23,771 nucleotides of DNA, from IMG/VR virus record IMGVR_UViG_3300036800_000531, positions 1 through 23,771 of that record; one strand, 5' to 3'. Under the pieces are notes generated by a model. The model was given only the letters and a program-made list of their open reading frames with translations. It did no database searches and had not been told where the DNA came from. Within the stretch, counting starts at the first letter, position 1. Every line of letters begins with the position of its first letter. Positions 7,843 to 14,868 of this stretch are shown here, one piece after another. The translations under genes were made by a program, and so were the position numbers. The stretch is from a virus.

Positions 7843-8282
7843 TGGCTACGTTCCTCGGGGGCGAGAAGCTGCAGGCGTATCTGAAGGACCTCGCCGCCAA
7901 GGTCCGCAACCCCGGCACGCTGGAGGTCGGCTTTCTGGAGGGCGCAACCTACCCGGACGGCACGAGCGTCGCGATGGTGGCGGCCGTTCAGGAGTTCGGC
8001 TCGCGAGACATCCCGCCGCGCCCCTTCTTTCGCAACATGATCCGCAAGGAGAGCGGGCACTGGGGCACGGACGTCGGCCAAGTGCTGAAGGCCAACGACA
8101 TGGACGCCACGCGCGCCCTCGAACTGATGGGCGAGGAGATCAAGGGCGAGCTGCGCGAGTCCATCATCGAGACGAACGAGCCGCCCAACGCGCCCGCCAC
8201 GATCAAGGCCAAGGGCGCGTCCAAGCCGCTCGTCGACACCGGCCACATGCTCAACAGCATTGGCGACAGGGTGACGAAGTGA
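7842..8282 (+). CDS. Neck/tail-completion protein, HK97 gp10-like
   Basis: The ATG at 7842 overlaps the upstream TGA and gives a 146-residue protein; the longer frame from 7731 lies within the DUF4054 gene and is rejected. The segment LEVGFLEGATYPDG, then VAMVAAVQEFGSRDIPPRPFFRNMI, matches the common phage protein pattern VGF...YP.G..VA.VA..nEFG....PpRPFfr, seen in gp10-like head-tail joining or tail-completion proteins. A C-terminal LVDTGHMLNSIGDRV is also typical of this family. It probably acts at the neck between connector and tail. The end overlaps the next gene by 4 nt. Confidence 0.75.
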   Translation: MATFLGGEKLQAYLKDLAAKVRNPGTLEVGFLEGATYPDGTSVAMVAAVQEFGSRDIPPRPFFRNMIRKESGHWGTDVGQVLKANDMDATRALELMGEEIKGELRESIIETNEPPNAPATIKAKGASKPLVDTGHMLNSIGDRVTK

Positions 8283-8578
8283 GGCTCCTCGATCTCGATC
8301 CGCGCTGGTTCGTTCTTGAAGATGGCGGCCCGAAGGTGGGCCTCACCTTCGATTGCCCGCATTGCCGCGAGACTCGCCTGGGCGTCGCTTTTCATCATGC
8401 GATGCACGCCGCCGATGAGGACGGCTACATTCTGGCCAGGCACGGGTCGACCGACGCGGGACACATCTGGACGCTGAGCGGCCCTGACGATTTTGCTTCC
8501 CTAAGTCTCTCGCCCTCGGTGGACGCCAGCAGCACCGGTCACTGGCACGGCTTCGTCACGAACGGAGAGGTGACGTGA
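8279..8578 (+). CDS. DUF6527-like small zinc-binding-type protein
   Basis: The GTG at 8279 overlaps the upstream stop (GTGA) and gives 99 residues. Cys26-Pro-His-Cys29 looks like half of a metal site, and the C-terminal LSPSVDASSTGHWHGFVTNG is a close fit to the conserved end of the DUF6527 family (LSPS plus HWHGF(I/V)TNG). Such proteins are common in phage neck regions; from memory, the same family appears as BubE in bacterial ubiquitin-like (Bub) operons, where peptidase activity has been proposed. Whether the phage version is an enzyme is unknown. The candidate functional residues are Ser78/Ser80, His88 and His90. It ends overlapping the next start (GTGA), so it is fully coupled to the virion genes. 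Confidence 0.6.
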   Translation: MRLLDLDPRWFVLEDGGPKVGLTFDCPHCRETRLGVAFHHAMHAADEDGYILARHGSTDAGHIWTLSGPDDFASLSLSPSVDASSTGHWHGFVTNGEVT

Positions 8579-8949
8579 ACCTCAACGTCGCCGCCGGCGC
8601 AGCGGTCGCCGCGGTGAACCCGGCGATCCTCGGGACCGTGAAGCTCTCGACGGGCAACACGACGAACCCCGACTACAGCCGCTCGCCGACCTACACGACC
8701 GTCGCCAACGTCCCGATGCAGGTCCAGCCGGTCAGCCCCGGCCTGATGGCCCAGCTCGCCAGCCTGAACATCCAGGGCGTGATGAAGCGCGTCTACGTGA
8801 ACATGGACGTCGAGGGCATCGAGCGCGTGCTGAGCAAGGGCGGCGACCTCCTGATCTTCTCCGGCCAGACGTGGAAGGTCGTCCACCCGCTCGAGGAATG
8901 GTCGACCGGCTGGTCGTGCGTGATCGTCTCGCTGCAGGACGGCGCATGA
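8575..8949 (+). CDS. Head closure/completion protein
   Basis: This 124-residue protein (GTG start overlapping the upstream TGA) has the pattern NPDYSRSPTYTTVANVPMQV, then KRVYVNMDVEGIERVLSKGG and TWKVVHPLEEWSTGWSCVIV. That small beta-rich layout, ending in a strand with a Trp-containing W-s-xGW motif, is typical of head-closure or stopper proteins encoded between the connector and the tail terminator of contractile-tailed phages. No catalytic motif is present. The order connector, gp10-like, closure, terminator, sheath strongly supports the assignment. It overlaps the next gene by 4 nt (ATGA). Confidence 0.6.
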   Translation: MNLNVAAGAAVAAVNPAILGTVKLSTGNTTNPDYSRSPTYTTVANVPMQVQPVSPGLMAQLASLNIQGVMKRVYVNMDVEGIERVLSKGGDLLIFSGQTWKVVHPLEEWSTGWSCVIVSLQDGA

Positions 8950-9464
8950 CGCCCTCGATCACGGACACCGCCGCGATCACGGCGCTGGGCGATTGGCTGG
9001 TCTCGATCCTGCCCGGCGGCACGCCCGTTTTTCGGGGCCAGGACAACCGCGTTCCGGAGCCCGCGCAGAGCAACTTCGTCGTCATGACGCCGATCGGTCG
9101 CGCGCGCCTGGCCGTCTCCGCCGACACCTGGGACCCGACCGCAACCGCGCCGACCGCGCTGAACGTCACCACATCCACCGGCCTCGACGTCCAGGTCGAC
9201 GTGCATGGGCCCGCGAGCGCCGACTACGTCCAGATCATCATCGCCCTCTTCAGCGACCAGAACGCCTACGAGGCCATCGCCGTAGCCGTGCCCGGACTGG
9301 CCCCGCTCACCGCGAGCGATCCCCTACAGTTGCCGTTCCGAAACGCCGAGGATGAATACGAGGATCGGTGGACCACCAAGCTGACCCTGCAAGGCGACAT
9401 CGTCCTGACACCCCCGCAGGACTTCGCGAACGTGCTGGCCGTGGCGCTGGAGCAAACTGACTGA
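8946..9464 (+). CDS. Neck / tail terminator protein (LIC_12616-like)
   Basis: The ATG at 8946 overlaps the upstream stop and gives 172 residues; the longer frame from 8871 is inside the closure gene. The N-terminal GDWLVSILPGGTPVFRGQDN, then RVPEPAQSNFVVMTPIGRAR, and the later TGLDVQVDVHGPASADYVQI match the phage neck terminator family (LIC_12616-type). These proteins form a hexameric ring that caps the tail tube and joins it to the head. The position immediately before the sheath gene is standard for this type of phage. It overlaps the sheath start as TGATG. Confidence 0.75.
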   Translation: MTPSITDTAAITALGDWLVSILPGGTPVFRGQDNRVPEPAQSNFVVMTPIGRARLAVSADTWDPTATAPTALNVTTSTGLDVQVDVHGPASADYVQIIIALFSDQNAYEAIAVAVPGLAPLTASDPLQLPFRNAEDEYEDRWTTKLTLQGDIVLTPPQDFANVLAVALEQTD

Positions 9465-11179
9465 TGTCGATCCCCGTCAATCAGCTCGCGAGCGTAAGCC
9501 CCGGCGTCATCGGCGCGGGCGGCGCGTCTCAGAGCCTCATCGGCTTGATCCTGACCCGCTCGACGCGCGTCCCCATCGGCACGGTCCTGCCGCTCGGATC
9601 GCTGGCCGCCGTGCAAGCCTACTTCGGATCCGGCTCGACCGAGGCGGCGATGGCCGCGACCTATTTCCAGGGCCCCGACAACGCCGCCGTCACGCCCGGC
9701 TCGCTGCTCTTCTACCAGTACACGGGCGCCGCACCGGTCGGCGCATGGGTGCGAGGCGGGAACGTCGGCGCACTCGGCCTCACCTACCTGCAGGGCCTCC
9801 TGACGACAGGCGTCATTACCCTGACCATCGACGGCACGGCCAAGACGTCGAGCGCCATCAACCTCTCGTCCGCGACCTCCTTCAGCAACGCCGCCTCGAT
9901 CATCCAAACGGCGCTCGGCGCGTCCGACGCCGTGGTGACCGCCGCCATCGCGGTTACGACCGGCATCATGACCGTCTCGGCCGTGTCGTCTGGGACGCTC
10001 GCCGCCGGCCAAGTCCTCACCGGGACCGGCGTGCCGGGCGGAACCACGATTACTAGCCAGCTTTCCGGCACGACCGGTGGCGTCGGGACCTACCAGACGA
10101 GCATCGTGACTGCCGTCGCTTCGACCACCGTCACCGCGGGCGCTGTTACCGTGACCTACGACAGCACCTCGGGCGGCTTCCAGATCAACTGCGGGTCCGT
10201 CGGCGCGACGTCGACCATCACCTATGCGACCGGCACGCTCGCCGCAGGACTGCTGCTCACCGCCGCGAGCGGTGCGATCATCAGCCAGGGCCAGGCGGCT
10301 GCGACGCCGGCGGCGGCCATGGCGGCGGTCATCGCCGTCAACGCCAACTGGGGCTCGTTCGCCACAACCTGGGAAGCGGCGAGCGCCGACGCCATCGCCT
10401 TCGCTGGCTGGACTTCCGGGCAGAGCGGCATGTTCGGATACGTCCAGTGGTCGACGGACGTCACCCTGACGAACACCGTGCCGGCGACCGCTTCGGCCAT
10501 CTACGCGATCATCCAGGCCGCCGACGCCGGGACCTTCCCGATCTACGCGCCGGTCAATCAGCAACTCGCCGCCGCGCTGGCGCTCTCCATCGCCCCGTCG
10601 ACCAACTGGGGCGCCCCGAACGCGCGGCAGAACTTCGCCTTCGTCACGCAGTCCGGCCTCGCGCCCGACGTCGTGAACGGCCAGATCGCGCTGAACCTCA
10701 TCGCCAACGGCGTGAACTTCTACGGCCAGTATGCGGTAGGATCGAACAGCAACAACCTGCTCTATCCCGGATCGATAACCGGCCCCCGCCTGTGGGCCGA
10801 CAGCTTCTTCGACGCGGCCTGGATGAACAGCTCGTTCCAGCAAGCCATGATGGCGCTGCTGATCGCCGTGAAGTCGATCCCTTACACGCCGGCCGGCTAC
10901 GCCCTCGTGCGCGAGGCGATGAGCGGACCGATCGCGGCGGCGCTGAGCTTCGGCGCAATCCGCGCGGGCGTCACGCTCTCCTCGACCGAGATCGCCGCGG
11001 TCAACGCGATGGCAGGCTTCGACATCGCCACCACGATCGCGAACACCGGCTGGTATCTGCTGATCTCGAACCCGTCGGCCCAGGTCCGCGCCGCGCGCGG
11101 CTCGCCGCCGATGACGTTTTTTTACACCGACGGCCAGTCGATCCAGCAACTGACCCTGGCCAGCCTTGAGGTGATCTGA
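9464..11179 (+). CDS. Tail sheath protein (DUF3383 family) with inserted beta module
   Basis: The 571-residue protein starts SIPVNQLASVSPGVIGAGGA and continues with LIGLILTRSTRVPIGTVLPL, YFGSGSTEAAMAATYFQG and LYPGSITGPRLWADSFFD, the pattern of DUF3383 sheath proteins, which form the contractile outer tail layer. The C-terminal handshake region (NTGWYLLISNPSAQVRAARG and SIQQLTLASLEVI) is complete. Residues about 158-226 (IMTVSAVSSGTLAAGQVLTG, then GVGTYQTSIVTAVASTTVTA) are the extra module shared with the cement and gpJ proteins, placed between ASIIQTALGAS and VTVTYDSTSGGFQI where ordinary family members run on directly. The module likely projects from the tail surface. Family assignment is strong. 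Confidence 0.88.
   Translation: MSIPVNQLASVSPGVIGAGGASQSLIGLILTRSTRVPIGTVLPLGSLAAVQAYFGSGSTEAAMAATYFQGPDNAAVTPGSLLFYQYTGAAPVGAWVRGGNVGALGLTYLQGLLTTGVITLTIDGTAKTSSAINLSSATSFSNAASIIQTALGASDAVVTAAIAVTTGIMTVSAVSSGTLAAGQVLTGTGVPGGTTITSQLSGTTGGVGTYQTSIVTAVASTTVTAGAVTVTYDSTSGGFQINCGSVGATSTITYATGTLAAGLLLTAASGAIISQGQAAATPAAAMAAVIAVNANWGSFATTWEAASADAIAFAGWTSGQSGMFGYVQWSTDVTLTNTVPATASAIYAIIQAADAGTFPIYAPVNQQLAAALALSIAPSTNWGAPNARQNFAFVTQSGLAPDVVNGQIALNLIANGVNFYGQYAVGSNSNNLLYPGSITGPRLWADSFFDAAWMNSSFQQAMMALLIAVKSIPYTPAGYALVREAMSGPIAAALSFGAIRAGVTLSSTEIAAVNAMAGFDIATTIANTGWYLLISNPSAQVRAARGSPPMTFFYTDGQSIQQLTLASLEVI
9946..10145 (+). repeat. Shared virion beta module copy in the sheath gene
   Basis: This stretch codes for TVSAVSSGTLAAGQVLTGTG, VPGGTTITSQL and GGVGTYQTSIVTAVASTTVT, closely matching copy 1 in the cement gene at protein level and partly at DNA level (GGSRTCGGGACCTAYCAG and TCGACCACCGTCAC occur in both). 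It interrupts the sheath fold between two segments that otherwise read as continuous. Confidence 0.65.
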
Positions 11180-11183
11180 GCCG

Positions 11184-11621
11184 ATGTCCATCACCTCCGC
11201 AAACGCGGTCTTTTTGATCACCATCCCCGGGGTCTATTCCTCGCCGGTGCAGCTGGCCGCCTTCTCGGCCGACGATATGTTCTCGACGGAGGAGGTCGAG
11301 CCGATCGAGCTTCAGATGGGCGCCGATGGCGTCCTGACCGGCGGTTGGGTCCCGACCATGAACCGGATGAACATCACGTTCCTGGCGTCGAGCCCGTCGA
11401 ACGTCGTTTTCGAGACCTGGGACGTGGCGCAGAATCAGTCGCGCTCGATCTTCAACGCCACGGGCACGGTCGCCCTTCTCGGCACGGGCCGCGTCTACAC
11501 CCTGACCAAGGGCTTCCTCTCGCGGGTGAGCCGCGTCCCGGAAGCGAAGAAGGTCCTGCAGCCGCGCCGCTGGGGGATCACCTGGGGCGCGGTCACGCCT
11601 GGCCCGCAAGCGGTCACATGA
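11184..11621 (+). CDS. Tail tube protein
   Basis: This 145-residue, beta-rich protein follows the sheath gene after 4 nt, the usual place for the tube protein. Features include SPVQLAAFSADDMFSTEEVE, MGADGVLTGGWVPTMNRMNI, FLASSPSNVVFETWDVAQNQ and a C-terminal GRVYTLTKGFLSRV. The GGWVP and SPSN-x-VFE-x-W elements fit the tube proteins paired with DUF3383 sheaths. It would stack as hexameric rings to form the rigid tube driven through the cell envelope. A GAGG ribosome binding site lies inside the end of the sheath gene (11168-11171). The stop overlaps the chaperone start as ATGA. Confidence 0.78.
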   Translation: MSITSANAVFLITIPGVYSSPVQLAAFSADDMFSTEEVEPIELQMGADGVLTGGWVPTMNRMNITFLASSPSNVVFETWDVAQNQSRSIFNATGTVALLGTGRVYTLTKGFLSRVSRVPEAKKVLQPRRWGITWGAVTPGPQAVT

Positions 11622-12061
11622 GGCGCTCGGTAGACTTCACGGTCACCGCCGAGGGCCGCGACAAGGGCAAGGTCTTCACTTTGACCGAAATGCCGGCGCT
11701 GCAGGGGGAGAAGTGGGCAATCCGGGCGCTTCTGGGCATGACCAAGAGCGGCGTCGAGCTGCCGGCGGACGTGGCGCAATCGGGCATGGCGGGGCTCACG
11801 CTCGTTGGCCTGCGCTCGCTCATGATGATCGGCTACGAGGATCTGGAACCGCTGCTCGACGAGATGATGGCCTGCGTCCAGCGCAAGGAGGCGGCCGTCA
11901 CGCGCCCGATGCTGGACGGCGATATCGAAGAGGTGCCGACCATCGCGCGACTGCGGGCGGAGGTCTTCGAACTCCACACGGGTTTTTCCATCGCCGCCGC
12001 CCTCTTGAAATTGGGGACGGCGGCCAGGCTCACGGGGGAGGGCGCTTCGCCGCCCCGGTGA
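11618..12061 (+). CDS. Tail assembly chaperone, zero-frame product (gpG-like)
   Basis: The ATG at 11618 overlaps the tube stop and gives 147 residues; upstream starts in this frame lie inside the tube gene. The sequence (VDFTVTAEGRDKGKVFTLTE, MPALQGEKWAIRALLGMTKS and a helical middle) resembles small tail chaperones encoded between tube and tape measure in contractile phages. Such proteins coat the tape measure while the tail assembles and are not in the finished virion. Near the 3' end (11980-11986) is a G GGT TTT heptamer that should direct a fraction of ribosomes into the -1 frame, giving the longer product listed separately. Position and frameshift together make the call strong despite low sequence similarity. 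Confidence 0.75.
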   Translation: MRRSVDFTVTAEGRDKGKVFTLTEMPALQGEKWAIRALLGMTKSGVELPADVAQSGMAGLTLVGLRSLMMIGYEDLEPLLDEMMACVQRKEAAVTRPMLDGDIEEVPTIARLRAEVFELHTGFSIAAALLKLGTAARLTGEGASPPR

Positions 12062-12216
12062 ACGTGCCGGCCACGGTCGCATCGGTCATCTACAGCGGCC
12101 TGGCCTCGCGGATCGAACTCGACACGGCCTATGGCGTCGAGGACCTCTACGACTTCCTCGAACTGATCGCCGTCCGGGCCCACAACGATCGGGTGGCTCA
12201 TGCCGACGATCATTGA
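11618..12216 (+). CDS. Tail assembly chaperone, -1 frameshift product (gpGT-like, 199 aa)
   Basis: Slipping back one base at 11980-11986 fuses the first 123 residues of the chaperone to 76 residues from the -1 frame (GFFHRRRPLEIGDGGQ, then VIYSGLASRIELDTAYGVED and LYDFLELIAVRAHNDRVA), ending at TGA 12214-12216 inside the start of the tape measure gene. In lambda G/GT, P2 E/E+E' and many contractile phages the extended form bridges tape measure and tube. The acidic-helical C-terminal part here fits that role. An alternative is a separate 52-residue protein from a GTG at 12058, overlapping the zero-frame stop. The slippery site and stem make the fusion more likely. Confidence 0.7.
11980..12024 (+). 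promoter_or_regulatory. Programmed -1 ribosomal frameshift signal (slippery site plus stem)
   Basis: Heptamer G GGT TTT (11980-11986) is in the correct phase for the X XXY YYZ rule: zero-frame codons GGT TTT become GGG TTT. A 6-nt spacer (11987-11992) is followed by a 7-bp GC stem GCCGCCG (11993-11999) / CGGCGGC (12018-12024) with an 18-nt loop. Position before the tape measure gene matches the classic site of tail chaperone frameshifting. Confidence 0.75.
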
Positions 12217-13831
12217 CGCCCTGGTCGTCACCCTCGGCCTGGACCCGAAGGCATTCGAGGAAGGCTCGGACCGCGCCGGGAAGTCCTTCGCCAAGACGAA
12301 GCGCGCGGCCGTCGAGGACGGCAAGGCCATCGAACAGGCGGGCAAGACCGCCAGCGCCTTCTTCTCCAAGCTGAAGGTCGAGGCGCTCGGCTTCTTCGCC
12401 GTCGTCGTCGGCGCGACCTCGCTCGCCAAATTCGCCAAAGAGACCATCGACCTCGCGGCCAACACCGGCCGGCTGGCGACCAATCTTGGCGTTTCAACCG
12501 AGGCGCTGTCGCTCTGGGAAGGAGCGGTACGCCAGAACGGCGGCACGACCGAGGACGCGGTCACCTCGATCCAATCGCTCGTGGGCGCCTTCGAGCAAAT
12601 CCAGCTCACCGGCTCATCGCCGCTGATCCCCTACCTGCAGCTTCTGCATGTCTCGCTCGCGGACCTGAACGATCCGACCAAGACGCTCCTGAAGCTGGCC
12701 GACGCCTTCCACGCCATGGACCCCCGCCAGGCCATGGCGCTCGGAACCGGCATGGGCATGACGCCCGCCATGATCACGCTCCTCGAACACGGGCGCGGCG
12801 CGGTCCTGGGCGTTCTGGAGGCGCAGGCCAGGGCCTATGTGATCCACGCGCGCGACGCCGAAGCGGCGCAGCGCGCTCAACAGCAGATCAGCCTCCTGAA
12901 GGACAGCTACCGCGCGCTGGGAGCGGAGCTTCTGACCGACGCCCTGCCGGGTCTGACGAGGTTCGCGGACGCGCTCACGCAACTGGCGCAGGACCCCGCG
13001 ACGCACGAGCTGCTGGACGAAACCGAGCGTCTTGGCTCGGCCGTGGGCCACATGGTCGCCGACGTCATGGGCGCGCTTTCGATCCCGACCGGCGAGAGCG
13101 GGTTCGTGAAGTGGCTCACCAGTCAGGTGAAACAGGCGACGTGGATGGTGCAGGGGCTCGACGCCCTCGCCCACTGGACCACGACGCCCTTCGCGCAGCG
13201 GCACAAGGCGTGGCAATATTGGCAGGCGGCGTCGATGTATTTCCAGGCCGCTGGCCAGGAGTCGGCCATCGATTGGAGCAAGACGCCGGGCGCGCCGACC
13301 TCGTCCATCCCGGCCGGCGCGGACCTCGTCTCCACTGGCGTACCGCTGGGCGTCATCGCCGGCCTCTATGCTGAGAGCGGCATGGACCCGAACGCGGTCA
13401 ATCCCACGACCGGCGCCTATGGCATCGCCCAGTGGCTCGGCCCGCGCCTGACGGCCCTTAAGGCATTCGCGGCGGAGAAGGGCAGGCCGGTTTCCGACAT
13501 GGGCGTTCAGACAGCCTTCCTCATCAAGGAGCTTTCCGACCCGCGCTACGCGGCGATCCTGAACGCCCCCGATGAGGGGACGCGCGCGAGCCGCTTCATC
13601 GGCGATTTCGAGCGACCGGGGGCTGGCTACGCCGGGGACATGGTCCGCGCTCAAAGGTGGCTGGCCGCGCAGCGCAGCGGCGGCCCGGTAAGCCATCGCC
13701 ACAGCGAGACGCACATCGGCACGATCCAGGTCCACACCCCGGCGACCGATGGCGCGGGCGTCGCCAAGGACCTCGGCCAGCATCTGGCGCAGAACGGCTT
13801 GGTCGTTCAGGCTGACACGGGGCTTCAATGA
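12200..13831 (+). CDS. Tape measure protein with C-terminal lysozyme-like domain
   Basis: The 543-residue protein has a helical tape-measure N-terminal part (DPKAFEEGSDRAGKSFAKTK; hydrophobic stretch ALGFFAVVVGATSLAKFA near 65-85; then TNLGVSTEALSLWEGAVRQ), typical of short tape measures. Residues about 370-490 form a lysozyme-like domain of the phage-tail-lysozyme type: IAGLYAESGMDPNAVNPTTG, AYGIAQWLGPRL, with Glu392 the likely catalytic acid, and GDFERPG. It would set tail length and locally cut peptidoglycan during genome entry. The start ATG lies 17 nt inside the frameshifted chaperone end, so coupling is expected. The C-terminal SHRHSETHIGTIQVHTPATD is a common tape-measure tail end. Length suggests a short to medium tail. 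Confidence 0.82.
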   Translation: MPTIIDALVVTLGLDPKAFEEGSDRAGKSFAKTKRAAVEDGKAIEQAGKTASAFFSKLKVEALGFFAVVVGATSLAKFAKETIDLAANTGRLATNLGVSTEALSLWEGAVRQNGGTTEDAVTSIQSLVGAFEQIQLTGSSPLIPYLQLLHVSLADLNDPTKTLLKLADAFHAMDPRQAMALGTGMGMTPAMITLLEHGRGAVLGVLEAQARAYVIHARDAEAAQRAQQQISLLKDSYRALGAELLTDALPGLTRFADALTQLAQDPATHELLDETERLGSAVGHMVADVMGALSIPTGESGFVKWLTSQVKQATWMVQGLDALAHWTTTPFAQRHKAWQYWQAASMYFQAAGQESAIDWSKTPGAPTSSIPAGADLVSTGVPLGVIAGLYAESGMDPNAVNPTTGAYGIAQWLGPRLTALKAFAAEKGRPVSDMGVQTAFLIKELSDPRYAAILNAPDEGTRASRFIGDFERPGAGYAGDMVRAQRWLAAQRSGGPVSHRHSETHIGTIQVHTPATDGAGVAKDLGQHLAQNGLVVQADTGLQ

Positions 13832-14460
13832 GCGGCCCCTATCCAGACGTTCCAGACGCCCCTGGCGTTCCGGCGGTCGCTCGCAACCCGGCGGCGACCA
13901 GCTCGGCCGCCCCGACGCCGCTGACCTCCGACAGCCCTGCCGTGGCGGAACAAGCCTCGACCGAAGCGCAATGGGCGATCACCGACAGCGGCGGGGCGGT
14001 GGCGATCAAGCCGGACAACTTCCTGCGCATCGAACACGCGACCGATGTGAACATTCCCGACTATCCCGTCGAGGAAGGCGGCTTTCAAAGCTACAACCGC
14101 GTCGTTCGCCCGGTCGACGTGCGCCTGACCGTCACCAAGGGCGGCTCGGTCGACGACCGCACCGCCTTCCTCGCCGCCATCCAGAAGTACCTGCTCTCGA
14201 CGGACCTCCTCACCGTCACCACGCCCGAGGAGAGCTACGCCGATATGTCCCTAGCGCATCGCGACATGCGCCGGGACAAGGACAACGGCGTCACGCTGCT
14301 CACCGTCGAACTGCACTTCGTCCAGATCATGAACACGGCCACGGCCGCCTTCAGCAACACGGCCAGCCCGACCGGGGCCGATCCGCAGGCGCAAGGGGCG
14401 GTTCAGCCGCAGACGCCCACAGCGACGCAGGCGAGCGCCGCAGCGGCGGGGGCGCACTAG
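13828..14460 (+). CDS. Dit-like baseplate/tail protein
   Basis: The 210-residue protein starts with an ATGA overlap. A Pro/Ala-rich disordered lead (1-45) precedes a compact part (NFLRIEHATDVNIPDYPVEE, then GGFQSYNRVVRPVDVRLTVT and FLAAIQKYLLSTDLLTVTTP) and a disordered Ala/Thr/Gln-rich tail. The motif of a ValGlu/GlyGlyPhe loop followed by KP/RP-x-D-V-x-(L/V) and a mixed beta sheet matches Dit-like proteins seen after tape measure genes in small-baseplate myophages. It should form the ring joining tube to hub. The call rests on motif memory and on position between tape measure and plug. Confidence 0.65.
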   Translation: MSGPYPDVPDAPGVPAVARNPAATSSAAPTPLTSDSPAVAEQASTEAQWAITDSGGAVAIKPDNFLRIEHATDVNIPDYPVEEGGFQSYNRVVRPVDVRLTVTKGGSVDDRTAFLAAIQKYLLSTDLLTVTTPEESYADMSLAHRDMRRDKDNGVTLLTVELHFVQIMNTATAAFSNTASPTGADPQAQGAVQPQTPTATQASAAAAGAH

Positions 14461-14868
14461 ATGCAGATCGTACCCCTTCAGCCTGTCCCGTCGCAGACGC
14501 TGGCGATCAGTCTAGACGCACAGGCGTGTTCCATAGCGGTGCGCCAGACGGCGACGGGCATGTATCTGTCGCTGGCCGTGGCGGGCTCGACGGTGCTGGA
14601 CGGCGTTCTGTGCCTCAACGCCACGCGCATCGTGCGGGACGCCTATCTGGGCTTCACCGGCGACCTCGCCTTCTTCGACACTGAAGGCTCATCGGATCCG
14701 CAATACGTCGGCCTGGGCCTCCGCTGGATACTCGTCTTCCTCGCGCCGGGCGAAGCGTTGATCGAGGTCGACCTGCTGCTGCCGGCGTTCGCCTCGTGGC
14801 CGGACGTCATCGGCGTCTCGCCCGGTGTCGAGCTGGGCGTGGGCGACGGAACGGTGGTGGGCCTGTGA
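14461..14868 (+). CDS. Baseplate plug protein, Pam3 gp18-like
   Basis: The 135-residue protein begins MQIVPLQPVPSQTLAISLDA and contains VLDGVLCLNATRIVRDAYLG and FTGDLAFFDTEGSSDPQYVG, then LGLRWILVFLAPGE. These are the hallmarks of the phage baseplate plug family named after cyanophage Pam3 gp18. In that minimal baseplate the protein contributes to the ring or plug under the tube. It begins directly after the preceding TAG and overlaps the hub start as GTGA. Length is normal for the family (about 100-135 residues). Confidence 0.82.
   Translation: MQIVPLQPVPSQTLAISLDAQACSIAVRQTATGMYLSLAVAGSTVLDGVLCLNATRIVRDAYLGFTGDLAFFDTEGSSDPQYVGLGLRWILVFLAPGEALIEVDLLLPAFASWPDVIGVSPGVELGVGDGTVVGL

Noticed and set aside
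7724-8278. Upstream extensions of the 7842 and 8279 genes (and likewise 8871-8945, 14796-14864, 11345-11617)
   Set aside because: The extensions overlap well-recognised genes in another frame and are Arg-rich without family similarity; stop/start overlaps mark the real starts.
8279-8578. Anti-phage or anti-defence system built around the DUF6527-like gene
   Set aside because: No E1-, E2- or ubiquitin-like neighbour is present, and both flanking genes are head-tail joining proteins overlapping it.
9266-11224. Long antisense open frame (652 codons) opposite the sheath gene, with similar long minus-strand frames at 1093-2145, 2410-3648, 3551-4792, 5760-7046, 12614-13828 and 19896-21563
   Set aside because: They lie wholly opposite recognised virion genes, are Arg/Gly/Asp/Ala/Val-rich without motifs, and are expected as GC-skew shadows of high-GC third positions.
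12032-12040. Second possible slip site ACG GGG GAG
   Set aside because: It does not satisfy X XXY YYZ in the zero frame; the P-site codon would mispair after a -1 slip. G GGT TTT at 11980 is much better.
12058-12216. Independent 52-codon gene from the GTG at 12058
   Set aside because: No separate ribosome binding site is visible, and the slippery heptamer, spacer and stem upstream explain this frame as the chaperone -1 extension. Kept as an alternative only.
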